The notes beneath the pieces were generated by a model. It saw only the letters and a list, made by a program, of their open reading frames with translations, searched no databases and was not told where the DNA came from. This document shows positions 21,380-31,497 of a DNA stretch of 64,000 bases, one piece after another; position 1 is the first letter of the stretch, and the number at the start of each line of letters is the position of its first letter. The DNA comes from Parastagonospora avenae f. sp. tritici 18332-5 (taxonomy: Eukaryota; Ascomycota; Dothideomycetes; Pleosporales; Phaeosphaeriaceae). The stretch is taken from the NCBI GenBank assembly GCA_022559985.1, contig JAFJTR010000088.1:1-64000 (forward strand), given 5' to 3'. The position numbers and the translations under genes are program-made.

Positions 21380-22634
21380 ATGGACTCTACGGCCAAAACC
21401 AGCTCGGAAGCTGAGTTGTGCGAGTGCGTATTGCTTTTGTGCCAAACAAGACTGACTTGCTAATCCGAAATAGACTTTACGAAAAGCACCTCTCTTTTTT
21501 GGCAAGCTTCAATGACGTGAAAGCCGTAAGCCGCGAGTTCGAGGAAGCTGTTGTGCGGCAGTCAAAGGCCAGTTGCCTTGAAATCTCCGCAAAGCTCACC
21601 CAGCTGCCTCGCGAATTGCGCGACATCATCTATAGTTACGTGCTGGAAGAACAGCCTTGCGATCGCCCGTTGGCTCACTTCTTTCCCGAGGATCTCGTCC
21701 CGCCCCCGTCGTGTTGCAGCCCATCTACCCTGTCGTCAATATGTCCATGCTCGACTGGCCTTGCCCATTTCCTCAATCCAGAGGTTTTGGGCAAAACTAC
21801 TACCCTGGAAATTCTGGATGCGTTCAAGACCGATATACGAGCGAAACAAGGGCGAAGATACGGCCCTGAATATTCTCTACATTGGAGCGAACTCGCGCCT
21901 TTCGCAAACCGCGAGCTGTTTCATCTTGGCACCACGCTGCACGACCTGTGCGAAGACATGCGTCTCAGTGTGCGACTCAACTTCGCTGATACGCGGACGG
22001 AAAAGAGATATACGGAAAGGCTTGAGATTGGGCTCTCGACTGCTACAGATGATAAGCTACAGTCAGCTGTACAAGCTCTATCTACATTGCGGTCAGGAAA
22101 GCCACGTCAAATCACATTCGCGTTCAGCGACGAGGCGTTACAAGAGCCCCCAAAGAACATGGATCACGTCTTTCGTGCGCTGGGCGTTCCTTTTCGAGAA
22201 CTCAAATCGTCGGGCTTTGATGTGCGCCTGACTTGCAACAGCGGCGACCGGAGTCGGTGCTGGGATGGCTTTGAGCAATGGGATCTGAGTTCGATTACTG
22301 GAGCGACCCTTTCCACAAGCCATGGACCTGGACGCCGAGAGACTGGTCAGTCAGCTTCGCCATGACGAATTACCAATTCCAGCCTTCGAGTATGGGGGGC
22401 GGTAGCTATACGCCAAATCCTCATGGGCCAGTTAACAAGCTGCTCAGTGACTTCAGGAAGAAGTTGCCGGTCTGGGAGAGCATTCGTCGCGAGCTGTACC
22501 AGACGTTCGTGGAGATCTATGAGGCTGCCAAATTGGTAGATAGAGGAGATGGTGAGATGTTTGTGGACTGTGGTTGTGAGGCGGATAGACACATGTGCTG
22601 TGACTACTACCTATGCGGCGCACACGGCGGCTAG
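21380..22634 (+). pseudogene. LPxELxxxIYxY family gene with a frameshift, downstream paralogue
   Basis: Exon 1 (21380..21423, MDSTAKTSSEAELC) joins through a clean 50-nt intron (GTGCGT, GACTTGCTAAT branch, ATAG) to exon 2 from 21474. Exon 2 carries LTQLPRELRDIIYSYVLEE near residue 60 and a conserved-looking body to about position 22275. The frame then reaches a stop at 22365. The next frame over opens at once with GSEFDYWSDPFHKPWTWTP and runs to 22634 with family-like aromatic and Cys-rich sequence. No GT-AG intron fits, so a one-base loss near 22275..22295 is the simplest reading. It could be a real lesion or an assembly error. If translated as is, the product would have 310 residues. Confidence 0.65.
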
Positions 22635-23294
22635 GATGAGGACGGTAATGGGCCAAACACTTATTGTTACAAGTGTCCTGGAGTTCAGTCTGTCCGATAG
22701 GGCAGTATTGGTAACTGCCATGAAACACATTCTTGAGAAGTGCTTTAGTTCACCGACAAGGCAGAGTTAACGATGCTTTGTTGCCTAGACATGCTTTGAC
22801 TTGGTTTGTGATGCAATTTGACACAGAAAAGTTGCTTACGACTGATTGAGATGACTGAAGACTGCGCACCGGTGCCCCTACAACGTCTTGTCCTTCGCGT
22901 AGCCGAAGTCTCCGTACTCTCGTGGCCAACCCTCTACATCTGCATGCATGAGAAGGAGGCGGTTGGAGCGATCAAGAGGTCATACCGCGCCGCAAATAAT
23001 TTAGTCGCTGGACATTGATTTTACTTGGAATCGACTGAAGAGCAAGTTCGAGGTGCAAAACCAAAGTCCGTGGGTGGGGTTATGGTTTGCAAGCGCTTTC
23101 TCGACCTTCATGCTCAAAAGTTAGCTGGGTAGGATGGCGGCGATTATGAGTGTGCATCTGGGTAACTACCCATCAACGCCGATGTGACAAACTAGCTGCT
23201 TTTTCTCTCCAGAGGCCCTACTGCGCAATCCCTTGTACCATGGATCTCACAGCCACAAGATTAGAGTGCTGCAAGTTACCAACTGAACACATAG
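22635..23294. other. Interval after the second broken paralogue
   Basis: No supported gene is present. The short frames here have neither family features nor splice support. Confidence 0.45.
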
Positions 23295-23377
23295 CCTGAA
23301 GTTGTACACGGCGTCGCTAGAATTTGGATGAGACGGCGATACTCTGTGTATAGCTTCAGGATACCAGATGGGCTGCC
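23295..23377 (+). repeat. Coding-like relic, copy 2 of a dispersed pair
   Basis: This segment is homologous to 18990..19077. In the shared frame it reads LKLYTASLEFG, stop, DGDTLCIASGYQMG, so it cannot be translated as it stands. It lies about 310 bp before the zinc-finger model. Confidence 0.65.
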
Positions 23378-23686
23378 ACCTGGCCACGTTGTTCCCTTGT
23401 TGACCTTTCGGACGAGTTGTGTCTCAATGGGCGCCATCGAATCCGATGTTGAGAGGCAGCTTTCGGCAATAAACTTCCCATAAGACAAGATCAGCATCAT
23501 CAACAAGCCAGCGGGCCAGAGGAGCATTCAGCCTATTCAACTTCGTCGCAACGTTCATGCTCTAATTGCTCGTATCTGGCGAGATGCTCACTCCACGCTT
23601 GTCAATAGTGAGTTGTTCAGCCGTTGCAGGGTAACACAGATAGCAGTCATGCTAATTACACTCAAGGTCAATCGAGTACTGCCGAT

Positions 23687-25100
23687 ATGGCCCAACCTAC
23701 ACCGGAGATTTTGCTCACCACATCGCTCACTGACTCAGCTGCTACAAACTCTGCGCCTGTCGCTAGTGAGTGTTCAAGAATCCCACACACACGCGATATC
23801 CATACTAATTCTGCTCAAGCTGCCGGAGTTCCTGCAACTACTGTTGGTGGAGTTTCTGCGATAACTGTTGACAAGGTTCAGCAAGTGTCATCCACCAATG
23901 CTGTCACTGAGCCTGCACCCGTCAATCGTAAGTATTGAGGCCTTCCTTGCAGCTGATTGACACGCTAATTCTGCTCAAGATGCTGCAGTTTCGCCGATTA
24001 GCAGGGCTGAACAGCGGCGAAGACGCAGAGCAAGGTTGACTATCAAGAACGCTTCAACTGAGATGTTTTCACCCGAAGCACGCACCAAGAGCATCGCAAC
24101 TGCATTGCGATCAATACAACACAAATTGTTGTATGCATGTAAATCAACGCTGTCATGTCACATTGAAGGCCAACTGGGCAGTAACACAGCGTATAGCTAT
24201 CCGCACTTCGCTGATGTCGTGGATATTGAGGTCAAGAGAATCATCGTGGAAGAAGTAGAGTCTCTTCTTTGCGACAAGAATGTCATTGACTTCAAGTCAC
24301 AACCTTCACTACCGGTCGCCACTTCACTCCCCGCTCCACTACCGATTACAAGCAACGAAGATCTTACTGTGAATTTTGTGCTTAATCGCTCGGAACACAT
24401 AGTGCTGTGCACTGCTGCAAATGCATAGATGGCGGTCACCGCGCCAAACTCCGACTCTACTACCATGGGGTTAACATGATATTCCAACCTGCGCTCTGCG
24501 AGCAAGTTCCTCCACACAGGGGAGTTCGACTTCAGTCCCTCTGATTTCGACTTCAGCCTATCAGAGTTTAGTGTCAGTCCTCTTCCGCTCCAGCAACAGC
24601 TTTCTGATGGACCTGATCAAGCCTCTCCGGTCGCGCTCCATGATGTCCAGCATCCAGCATCCGACCCATCAGAGGTTGACTTCAGTTCCTGCTCTTTCCA
24701 GCAACGGCTTTCTGGTGGACCGATCGAAGACCCTCCAATTTCTTTAGACTCTCCAGTTGTGGCGACTGATGCCGATCGTGGAGCATACAAACTTCGCCCG
24801 AAGAAATCTGATCGGATCCAGAAACAGGAACGAGTTTACATCTGTCCTGTTTGTGGTTTTAGAACCCCGAGGATAGATTCGCTGCGTCGCCATATGGCAA
24901 AGCTAGCACCTTGTCAAGCGCCTGCGAATTCCCCTGTATGGAATTGCCTCGAGTACGAATGTCTAGTTGAGGGCTGTGGGGCAAGCTACGAGCGGAAGCA
25001 CTCCTGTCGGTCTCACATGAACAAGAAGCACGATCTCCGACAGTACACCTCAATATGGAAGAGAAAGAAAAGGGACACAGAGGGTCAATGGATCGTGTGA
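23687..25100 (+). CDS. Putative zinc-finger protein with repeated phase-1 introns (model uncertain)
   Basis: Proposed exons are 23687..23765, 23820..23927, 23980..24368 and 24507..25100, encoding 389 residues. The first introns (54 and 52 nt) and one upstream (23608..23666) are all phase 1 and share a CTAATTMTRCTCAAG 3' end. The last junction is uncertain: GTGAAT at 24369 or GTGCTG at 24402 could be the donor to TTCCTCCAC at 24507. The product has a Ser/Thr/Ala-rich N terminus, a basic run (EQRRRRRARL), and a region with repeated D-F-S motifs and two Q-Q-x-L-S-x-G-P segments. Two fingers then follow: C-x2-C-x12-H-x6-C and C-x4-C-x12-H-x4-H (residues ~305-360). In-frame coding-like sequence continues upstream to a TAA at 23481, so the true start may be missing. 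A DNA-binding role is inferred. Confidence 0.5.
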
Positions 25101-25286
25101 TTCCTAGCCTAGAAGATCAACACGCGTGACGCGATGTACGAGGCTACGACAGACACAAGAGAAGGGACGTTCGATGCCAGAGAACAGTGCGGCGAAGAAG
25201 AGAGAGGAGAGTGCGGCCAGGAAGAAGACCTCGGTCAAAAAACAGAAGTGCAGCGCGCTCTTGTTTGCACTGCAGCACTGTTTTCG

Positions 25287-25308
25287 TCGTCGTCGTCGAC
25301 GACGACGA
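25287..25308. repeat. 22-bp perfect palindrome of TCG/CGA triplets
   Basis: A run of TCG triplets switches to CGA triplets at a central TCGA, giving a perfect 22-bp self-complementary sequence. It probably arose by triplet slippage. Confidence 0.8.
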
Positions 25309-26394
25309 TATCTAGAGTGTAGTTAGAGCGATGCGATACTAACTACAGCAGTCTGCTGACAACGTTGGAATGACCAAGCTAGAGCTGCTCAGGTCCTGGA
25401 CCAGAGTACAGTGATCGTCCCAAGGTTGCTGCCACCGTGGTTTCGTGTTGTCAGGAGACGGCCGCGTCGAATTGTGAAGGCATACTTGATCGCTTATGAA
25501 AGTCTACAGTGCCCGACCCAGCTTCAGTAGGACGATCTTTCCAGAAAAAGAAAACCGAAGCTCTTAAATCATAGCAGACAGTGCACGATACCTATACCTG
25601 CATGCCATACGACCCTCGTGTCGTCGAACAATGTTAGCGCCGCCCAGTGCGGGCACGGCACAAGCAGCCGACACCGAGTGCAACCTCCTTTCCCACGCAC
25701 CCCAACATCGGCCCGTCCAACCTATTGCCAATCTAAACCCATGGCCCTCCCCAAAAATCATGCGAAACGGAAACAAAGAAGCAACGGCTTTCTCTCTGGT
25801 TCTGGCATCGTTGGTAACGGGCATGACATCACGCCAGTAAGGGGAGAGGGCGCGTCTGATCTCGTCTAAACGGCCTGCTTGCCTGTTCCAGCCTGCGCGC
25901 GTCTCCACTTGCAGCGCAACACTACAGCACCACAGGCAAACAATACGAAGCTGCGAAACACGCTGGCTGGCTGGTTCGATGGCTCTAGTTTTTATGTATG
26001 CCAAGCCTGCTGTGAGGTGTATTGGACGCGTCACTAGTTCTATGTTGGACACACCGGAAAGTTTTGGTTCGCGATGATACAGTAGGATGGCGGGCTTTTT
26101 TGCCCCCATCGTTATCGATATTGCATGTGGCGGGTGGAAATTAGGCTGGGGAAAGGAATGCTTGGGGAAGTGTGGTTGTGTGTTTGATGGGCCGGGTGAG
26201 GAGATGGGCGGAACCGTGGTTGTGGGACGCGGGCAGGGGGAAACACATGTGATGTGTGCAATGTGTGTGTCAAGCAAAGGGAGGTGGGAGGTGATCGTCG
26301 TCGGTTATGTCCCCATAGAAACGTGTTTTCGGTGGTGCAACCAGTGGTGCCGAAATACGATGGTTATGAAACTGGAGTGGCGCTGGGCTGCAGA

Positions 26395-26503
26395 GAGAGC
26401 GACAGCGACAGCGACAGCGACAATACGCATACACACTGGACTCGATTCAAAATAATGCGGTGAGGCTTGAACTGCCACTGACGCTGTCACTGTCACTGTC
26501 ATC
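26395..26503. repeat. Paired hexanucleotide arrays, GCGACA and CTGTCA types
   Basis: About four GCGACA units near 26397..26422 are followed ~60 bp later by about three CTGTCA units near 26484..26502. The two arrays are nearly complementary and could fold back on each other. Confidence 0.6.
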
Positions 26504-26820
26504 CACCTGGACAGGTGCCAGGTATGGCCATGCATACAACACATTGACCCTCATTTCGGCTGAACACGAACCAGATGGATCAAAAATTTCCACGTTTTGG
26601 GCCACCTGGAAACTTTGCCTCTCCCGGAAGACTGAGCACAGGGCATCGGAGGCTCACGCTGGCAGCTATAATTGGCGCATCTCCACAGATTTGTTCCTGT
26701 TGGGGCATGGCGGGCGTTGCCCGGGCAAGGTAGCGTAGGCGAAGACAGGGGCTGAGCTCCGATGCTTGCTTGGTGTGTGCAGTCGTGCTCGGCGACAGGA
26801 GGGATATTGACATTTGCTCC

Positions 26821-26828
26821 AAATAAAA
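26821..26828 (+). promoter_or_regulatory. Possible TATA-like element of the GPI-type protein gene
   Basis: AAATAAAA lies about 170 bp before the ATG, followed by a C/T/A-rich leader ending in CTTCAAGATG. The match is weak. Confidence 0.25.
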
Positions 26829-26994
26829 GGCGCCGTATCTCCTTGCATTGGATCTTTCCTCATCCCATCACTCACTGTCCATCACTTACCGGTTCTTGAC
26901 ATTTACTTGTACAAGTCCTCATACAATCGCTACTCGGCAACATATACAAACACCAATCACTAAGTTTTAATCAACAACCCTCACAAACTTCAAG

Positions 26995-27593
26995 ATGCGT
27001 GCCTCTACCTTCTTCGCTACCGCTGCTTTCGCCGTTGCTGCGTCTGCTCAGTCCTCCGTCTCGGCTGAGACTGTAAGTTCTTGACCCACCTTTGGATCAG
27101 CCATCAGATCATCATCTAACAAGCCTCCCAGTCCATCGACGCCTACCCCCAGACTTCGTTCTTGAAGCAGACCAACTCCCTGGGCGTTGTCACTGGAATC
27201 CCCAGCCAGCCTGCCGCTGCCACCAATATCCCCAACCAGCCCGCAGCCGTCACTTCGCAGCCCGCAGTCGTCACCCAACAGCCTGCGCCCGCTGACATCC
27301 CCGCCGTCGGCCCTGGTGTCCACACTCTCGTCCTCCCCGGCACGGGCTCCATGTTCAACAGCACCCGCACCGTCGTCGTCAGCGCCGACAACAGCACCAC
27401 CGTACAGATCATGACCTCGACCCCCGCTGCATCAGGAACCGGTGCCGGTGCCTCAGGCTCCGGCGCGCGCCAGTCCGGCTCAGCCGCCTCTGGCACCAAC
27501 GCGCCCCAGAACTCGCAGGGTGCTGCTGCCAACGTCAAGGTTGCTGCGGGTGGTGTCCTTGGCTTCGGTGCCTTCGTCGCTGCTTTCTTGTAA
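26995..27593 (+). CDS. Small secreted GPI-type cell-surface protein, Gln/Pro repeats
   Basis: Exons 26995..27072 and 27132..27593 encode 179 residues; the 59-nt intron runs GTAAGT to CCCAG. The signal peptide is MRASTFFATAAFAVAASA. The mature protein begins with a region of imperfect QPA repeats (SQPAAAT, NQPAAVT, SQPAVVT, QQPAPAD). It then has a VHTLVLPGTGSMFNSTRTVVV segment carrying two N-glycosylation sequons (FNST, DNST). A Gly/Ser/Ala-rich stalk and a hydrophobic tail (VAAGGVLGFGAFVAAFL) are typical of a GPI signal. It is probably plasma membrane or wall anchored. I recognise the type, common in Dothideomycetes and related classes, but no enzyme domain. Confidence 0.85.
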
Positions 27594-28141
27594 GCGTCGC
27601 GCTCTCTCCCACGCGTTGAGCATCGTTGTACGTTGAGAAACATGGCACAACCACGCTTTCGTGCACTCGGGTCGCCCGTGTGCTCGGGCGTCACGTGTGT
27701 GTTGGACAAAAAGGAGTAGCCGTAGTCGTTCGCATTGGTGCAACTGGCACCTCATAACGGTCCTTGAAGAGATACCTTTTGGCTTAAAACAATCGCATCG
27801 CATTGGCGTTTTATTCGGTTCCGCGCCGAATTCTGGCTGGTGGGTAATTAGTGTTAATAGCCCTTTGGCTTTGAAATGATGGAGATCTTCGATATATAGC
27901 TTGAATGAAAATGAGCAATTGAATCACAGCTACAACTACATTCCTCTTCGTCGTTGAACATAGAGTGCTTACTCCCAAGCATCGCTTGCATTCCTGAAGG
28001 AGTCGCGTCGCCTAAGTTAACCCCCGGGCGACCGATGACGCCGCCGCCGTTGACATGCAGGAGGATTGCGCTCGGTATCAGCTACCCCGCCAAACAAAAC
28101 ATTCCAGTCGCCCTATCCCAACTTCCTCGTGCTCGTGAAAC
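27594..28141. other. Intergenic between GPI-type protein and kynurenine formamidase
   Basis: This stretch of about 550 bp is the 3' flank of one gene and the promoter of the next. Nothing else is recognised. Confidence 0.5.
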
Positions 28142-29123
28142 ATGGCCGCCCCTCGCTATCCCAAACACACGACGACGATACCCTACGCCGGCGCGTCGTC
28201 GAGTCCGCTGCAAACGCTCGACATATGGCTTCCGCGGCCGCTCGAGCAGTCTGACACCGACAAATCGGTGTGGATAGTGTACTCGTCTCCCAGAAAAGGT
28301 TTTATTTCAAGATATAATATCTGACTTCTGGGAAAGCTTCATCCACGGCGGCGCATGGCGCGACCCCTTACAAACCGCTGCCAACGCCAATGCCACGATT
28401 AGACATCTCTCTGCCAACCCGCCTTCTAACCTCGCGGGCATCGTGTCTCTCAACTATCGCCTCTCGCCGTACCCTTCGCACCCCACGCATCCCTCCGACG
28501 CTGCCGATCCAGATAGAAACGTCGCGCACCCCGCGCACATCAACGACCTCGCCGCCGCCGTGTCCTTCCTGCAGCGCGAATATGGGATGAAGCGCTGGAT
28601 CGGGCTGGGCCATTCCTGCGGCGCTACGATGCTATGCCACTATGTGTCTGGGATGACTGGTGACATTGGGCTGGGGCCTGAGGGGATGATCTTGATTGCG
28701 GGGATATATAATATTCCGCTGTTGCTGCGGAATCATTCGCCGCCTGCGGTGCCGGAAGATGTGGCTGCGATTTACAACACGCTTATCAGCGGGGCGTTTG
28801 GGACGGATAGTAGTGTGTACCAGGGCGTGTCGCCGGTTGCGGGACGGTATGGGAAGGACGTGTGGATGGGAGGGAAGTTGGTTGTGTTGGCGCATAGTTA
28901 TGATGATGAGTTGGTGGAGAGGGCACAGAGGGATGTCATGTGTGTGGCCTTTGATCGCGAGGGGTGGAGCATAGTCATGGAGGATGGAGATGAAGAAGCA
29001 AATATTGTGACTGGTAGAAGGGTGCTTGAAGTGCGGGACATAAAGGGCACGCACAACTTTGTGTGGGAGGACGGAGAGCAGAGCGCGAAGCTAATCTTGG
29101 ATGCACTGCAGCGGTTGACATGA
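28142..29123 (+). CDS. BNA7: Kynurenine formamidase (arylformamidase)
   Basis: Exons 28142..28278 and 28337..29123 encode 307 residues; the 58-nt intron interrupts the sequence just before the oxyanion-hole motif, and splicing gives VWIVFIHGGAWRDP. The enzyme hydrolyses N-formylkynurenine to kynurenine and formate in the tryptophan-to-NAD pathway. Diagnostic features are HGGAW near residue 50, the nucleophile elbow GLGHSCGA near residue 145, a late Asp region (LAHSYDDELV) and the catalytic His in KGTHNF. Length fits fungal BNA7. The neighbour downstream (stomatin-like) is convergent, with about 170 bp between stop codons. Confidence 0.92.
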
Positions 29124-29293
29124 TGAAGTGTTGGTTGACTAGGTATCGACATAAGAAGTGGAGTCAAAAAAGACGCTGCTTTTGGATAACACATCCCAAT
29201 GGACCCAAGCTATGCATAACGCCGCTACTCGCTGGCCTATGCTGTTGTACAGCGAGAATAATATACAGTCGTGTCGTGATCAGCTCTGTTCGA

Positions 29294-30618
29294 CTACCTC
29301 TTGTTCAGCCTCTGGTCCATGACCCTGGTGATCTCGTCCTGGACCTGGTTAGATCCACCCTCGGCATCGTGTAGTCGTTGTTGCAGCTCTGCAATCTTTT
29401 TGCTTGCCGGAGAACCCTCGACCTGCTTCCCAGACGAGTTCTTGCCCTGCGAGGCGTTGACGTTGCCGTATACGGCCATGGCGCTCGCGATCATGCCGCC
29501 AATGTCGCCAACGTTTCCGGGGACGATTACGCTTGTACCCTCCTTGGCCAGGTTTGCGAATGCGTCGACGTATTTCTCGGCCACGGACAGCGAGATGGCG
29601 TTCTGTGCGGCGTCCTCACCCTGGGCAATAGCTCGTGCAACCGCGTCGATACCGTTTGCAGTGGCGCGAGCCTTCAGCAGGATAGCCTCAGCCTCACCAT
29701 TTGCCATGTTGATCTGCTCCGCCCTCAGCGCCTCGGATGCCAAGATGACGGACTGCTTCTTTCCCTCTGCGATGTTGATGGCGGATTGCCTTTGGCCTTC
29801 TGACTCGAGGATCTCAGCACGCTTCGAGCGCTCGGCCGTGACTTGACGGTGCATGGCCTCAACGACTGGCTCTGGCGCGTGAATGTCGCGGATCTCATAA
29901 CGTAGGCAGGTGACACCCCAGTCTTGTGCGGCCTCGTTGATGGCGGCGGTGATGTTTGCGTTCAGGTTGGCGCGTTCCTTGAGTACGTGGTCGAGTGAAA
30001 GTTGACCGATCTCGGAGCGCATCGTGGTTTGCGCAAGCTGGGAGATGGCATATTCTGCGTCTTCAACGCCGTAGCTAGAATATGTCAGTAAGATGCTGGG
30101 GCACAAGTAAAGACTTTCCAAATGGCATACCTGGCCTTGTAGGCGTCAAACACCCTGGTGTAGAGCACACCGTCGAGCTCCAGCGTTACGTTGTCGGCCG
30201 TGATGGCACTCTGACTGGGGATCTCGATGGCATTCTCCTTCAAGCTCTTGACGTATGCGATCTTGTCAATGACTGGCACTAGGACTGCAAGACCAGGCTC
30301 CAATATCCTGTTGAACTTTCCCATACGCTCGACAACCCATGCTGTTTGTTGCGGTACGAATCGAATAATGGTGTTTGCAGGAGTGCGCTTTTGCGACGAG
30401 AAGTAGGTGGGTGGTCCATTCGAGGATGACTGTCCGCCAAAGGAGCTGAAGACGCTGGCCGGGTTGGAAGAGGCATGTGAGTTGAGCTGCGAGAAGCTGC
30501 GGGCGGACGACGTGGCCAAGGCGGTAGCGAGAGGCGATGATCTTGATATTGCGAGCGGCCGTGTGTTCCTGAGTAAGCTGGAGCCTGTCGAGGCCATCAG
30601 CCGTGTGCGCGACGCCAT
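29294..30618 (-). CDS. Mitochondrial stomatin-like protein (SPFH/band 7 family, STOML2/SLP-2 type)
   Basis: Exons 30618..30131 and 30074..29294 encode 422 residues; the 56-nt intron joins DAYKA to SYGVED. The N terminus is rich in Arg, Ser and Ala with few acids (MASRTRLMASTGSSLLRNTRPLA is cut here for length), which fits a mitochondrial presequence. The SPFH core begins at TIIRFVPQQTAWVVERMGKF and continues through ALVKSLKE-like and DIHAPEPVVEAMHRQ segments. The Ala/Glu-rich coiled segment (AINIAEGKKQSVILASEA) and a SLP-2 type C-terminal domain follow. SLP-2 proteins scaffold prohibitin- and cardiolipin-rich domains of the mitochondrial inner membrane and regulate proteases. There is no N-terminal membrane hairpin, which agrees with SLP-2 rather than classical stomatin. 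Confidence 0.92.
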
Positions 30619-31497
30619 GTTGTGTGGTGTGTTTGGGGCGAGTGGTGATGACGAAGACGCGGAGCTCGAAGAAGTTCCGCCTAGATCGGCGGAGAGCTCC
30701 AAAGGCACTACCTAGGCCCCAGCAAAATTACTGACCGCCTTGACCGAACGATCCTAGATATATTCAAACACTTTTGCATGAGTAGAGAAAATATCTTACT
30801 ACACTAAATATATTTTTAAGCATCTCTACAACTACTTAGAGAGCTTTTAAAGACTATTAGATCCCTTCGCGCATTTGCGAAGCGGACACGAATTATGACA
30901 TAATCAACCCTTTTTAAACCTCAGGCTCCAACCCACTCATTTCTCTCAACCTGTATCAGAATAGTGTGGGACAATCGAAAGCGGAAGATGCTCAGCAACC
31001 GTTCTTGATTTACGGGCACCCGCTCATTTACTGTATGGATCGCTTCATCTACATTCATCTCCGCAGAGCATGGCATACCGTCCGACCCGGCAGTATTCCA
31101 ACTGACAGGATTTGGTGAAAGAAGGCTTATTTACTCGATTAATATAGGGTGTACGGAGGGTACCGGTAGCGGAGTAGGGAAACGCGCAGTGGTGGTGTGC
31201 GGGAGTGAGTGGTTGTTGTGGTGTTGGGGATATCCTGTCACCAAAACCTGCGTTTTCAGCTTCTTCGAGGTCGCGCAGACCGGGAGACTCGAGAAACAGC
31301 TGATTCGGCTCCCTGACGTGTTCCCTACCCCAATCCTTTCACTAACACACACTAATTCGCTGCCTATCTAGGCATCGTTTGAATCCTTAGTATAGGTGTA
31401 AAGTCCCGCTCACCACTTCAAATGATGTCGGCCCCTTCTCTCATATCTTGACACACTCAGCCCTTGCAACTCTTCTCAACTGCGTCACCCGTAAGCA
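30619..31497. other. Intergenic, AT-rich, with a small hairpin
   Basis: This ~880-bp segment has an AT-rich core near 30760-30860 and the CTTCGC hairpin at 30865..30882. No gene is supported on either strand. Confidence 0.5.
30865..30882. repeat. Short hairpin CTTCGC-6 nt-GCGAAG
   Basis: A perfect 6-bp stem with a 6-nt loop sits at the edge of an AT-rich tract. It is GC-rich in an otherwise AT-rich setting. Such a sequence could be an end of a small decayed element, but there is no partner copy in the window that I could see. Confidence 0.4.

Larger units (their letters stand above)
25101..26994. other. Long non-coding interval before the GPI-type protein gene
   Basis: Nearly 1.9 kb without a supported gene. 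Frames on both strands are long because of GC content but show no domain or codon structure. It holds a 22-bp palindrome, two hexanucleotide arrays and, at the right end, the promoter and leader of the next gene. Confidence 0.5.

Noticed and set aside
22196..22290. A short intron that could rescue the second LPxEL paralogue
   Set aside because: The only GT-AG pair placed between the two frames is about 37 nt, lacks a branch point and leaves the wrong phase.
23328..23483. Frame MRRRYSVYSFRIPDGLPPGH as an upstream exon of the zinc-finger gene
   Set aside because: The homologous relic at 18990 shows that a different frame is the conserved one here, so this reading is a shadow for at least its first half.
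25564..26277. 237-codon open frame on the minus strand
   Set aside because: No conserved motif, an erratic composition, and internal start only by non-ATG codons; treated as non-coding.
18083..28000. A biosynthetic gene cluster around the CFEM and GPI-type genes
   Set aside because: No synthase, P450, transporter or methyltransferase is present; the two secreted protein genes are single and separated by decayed DNA.
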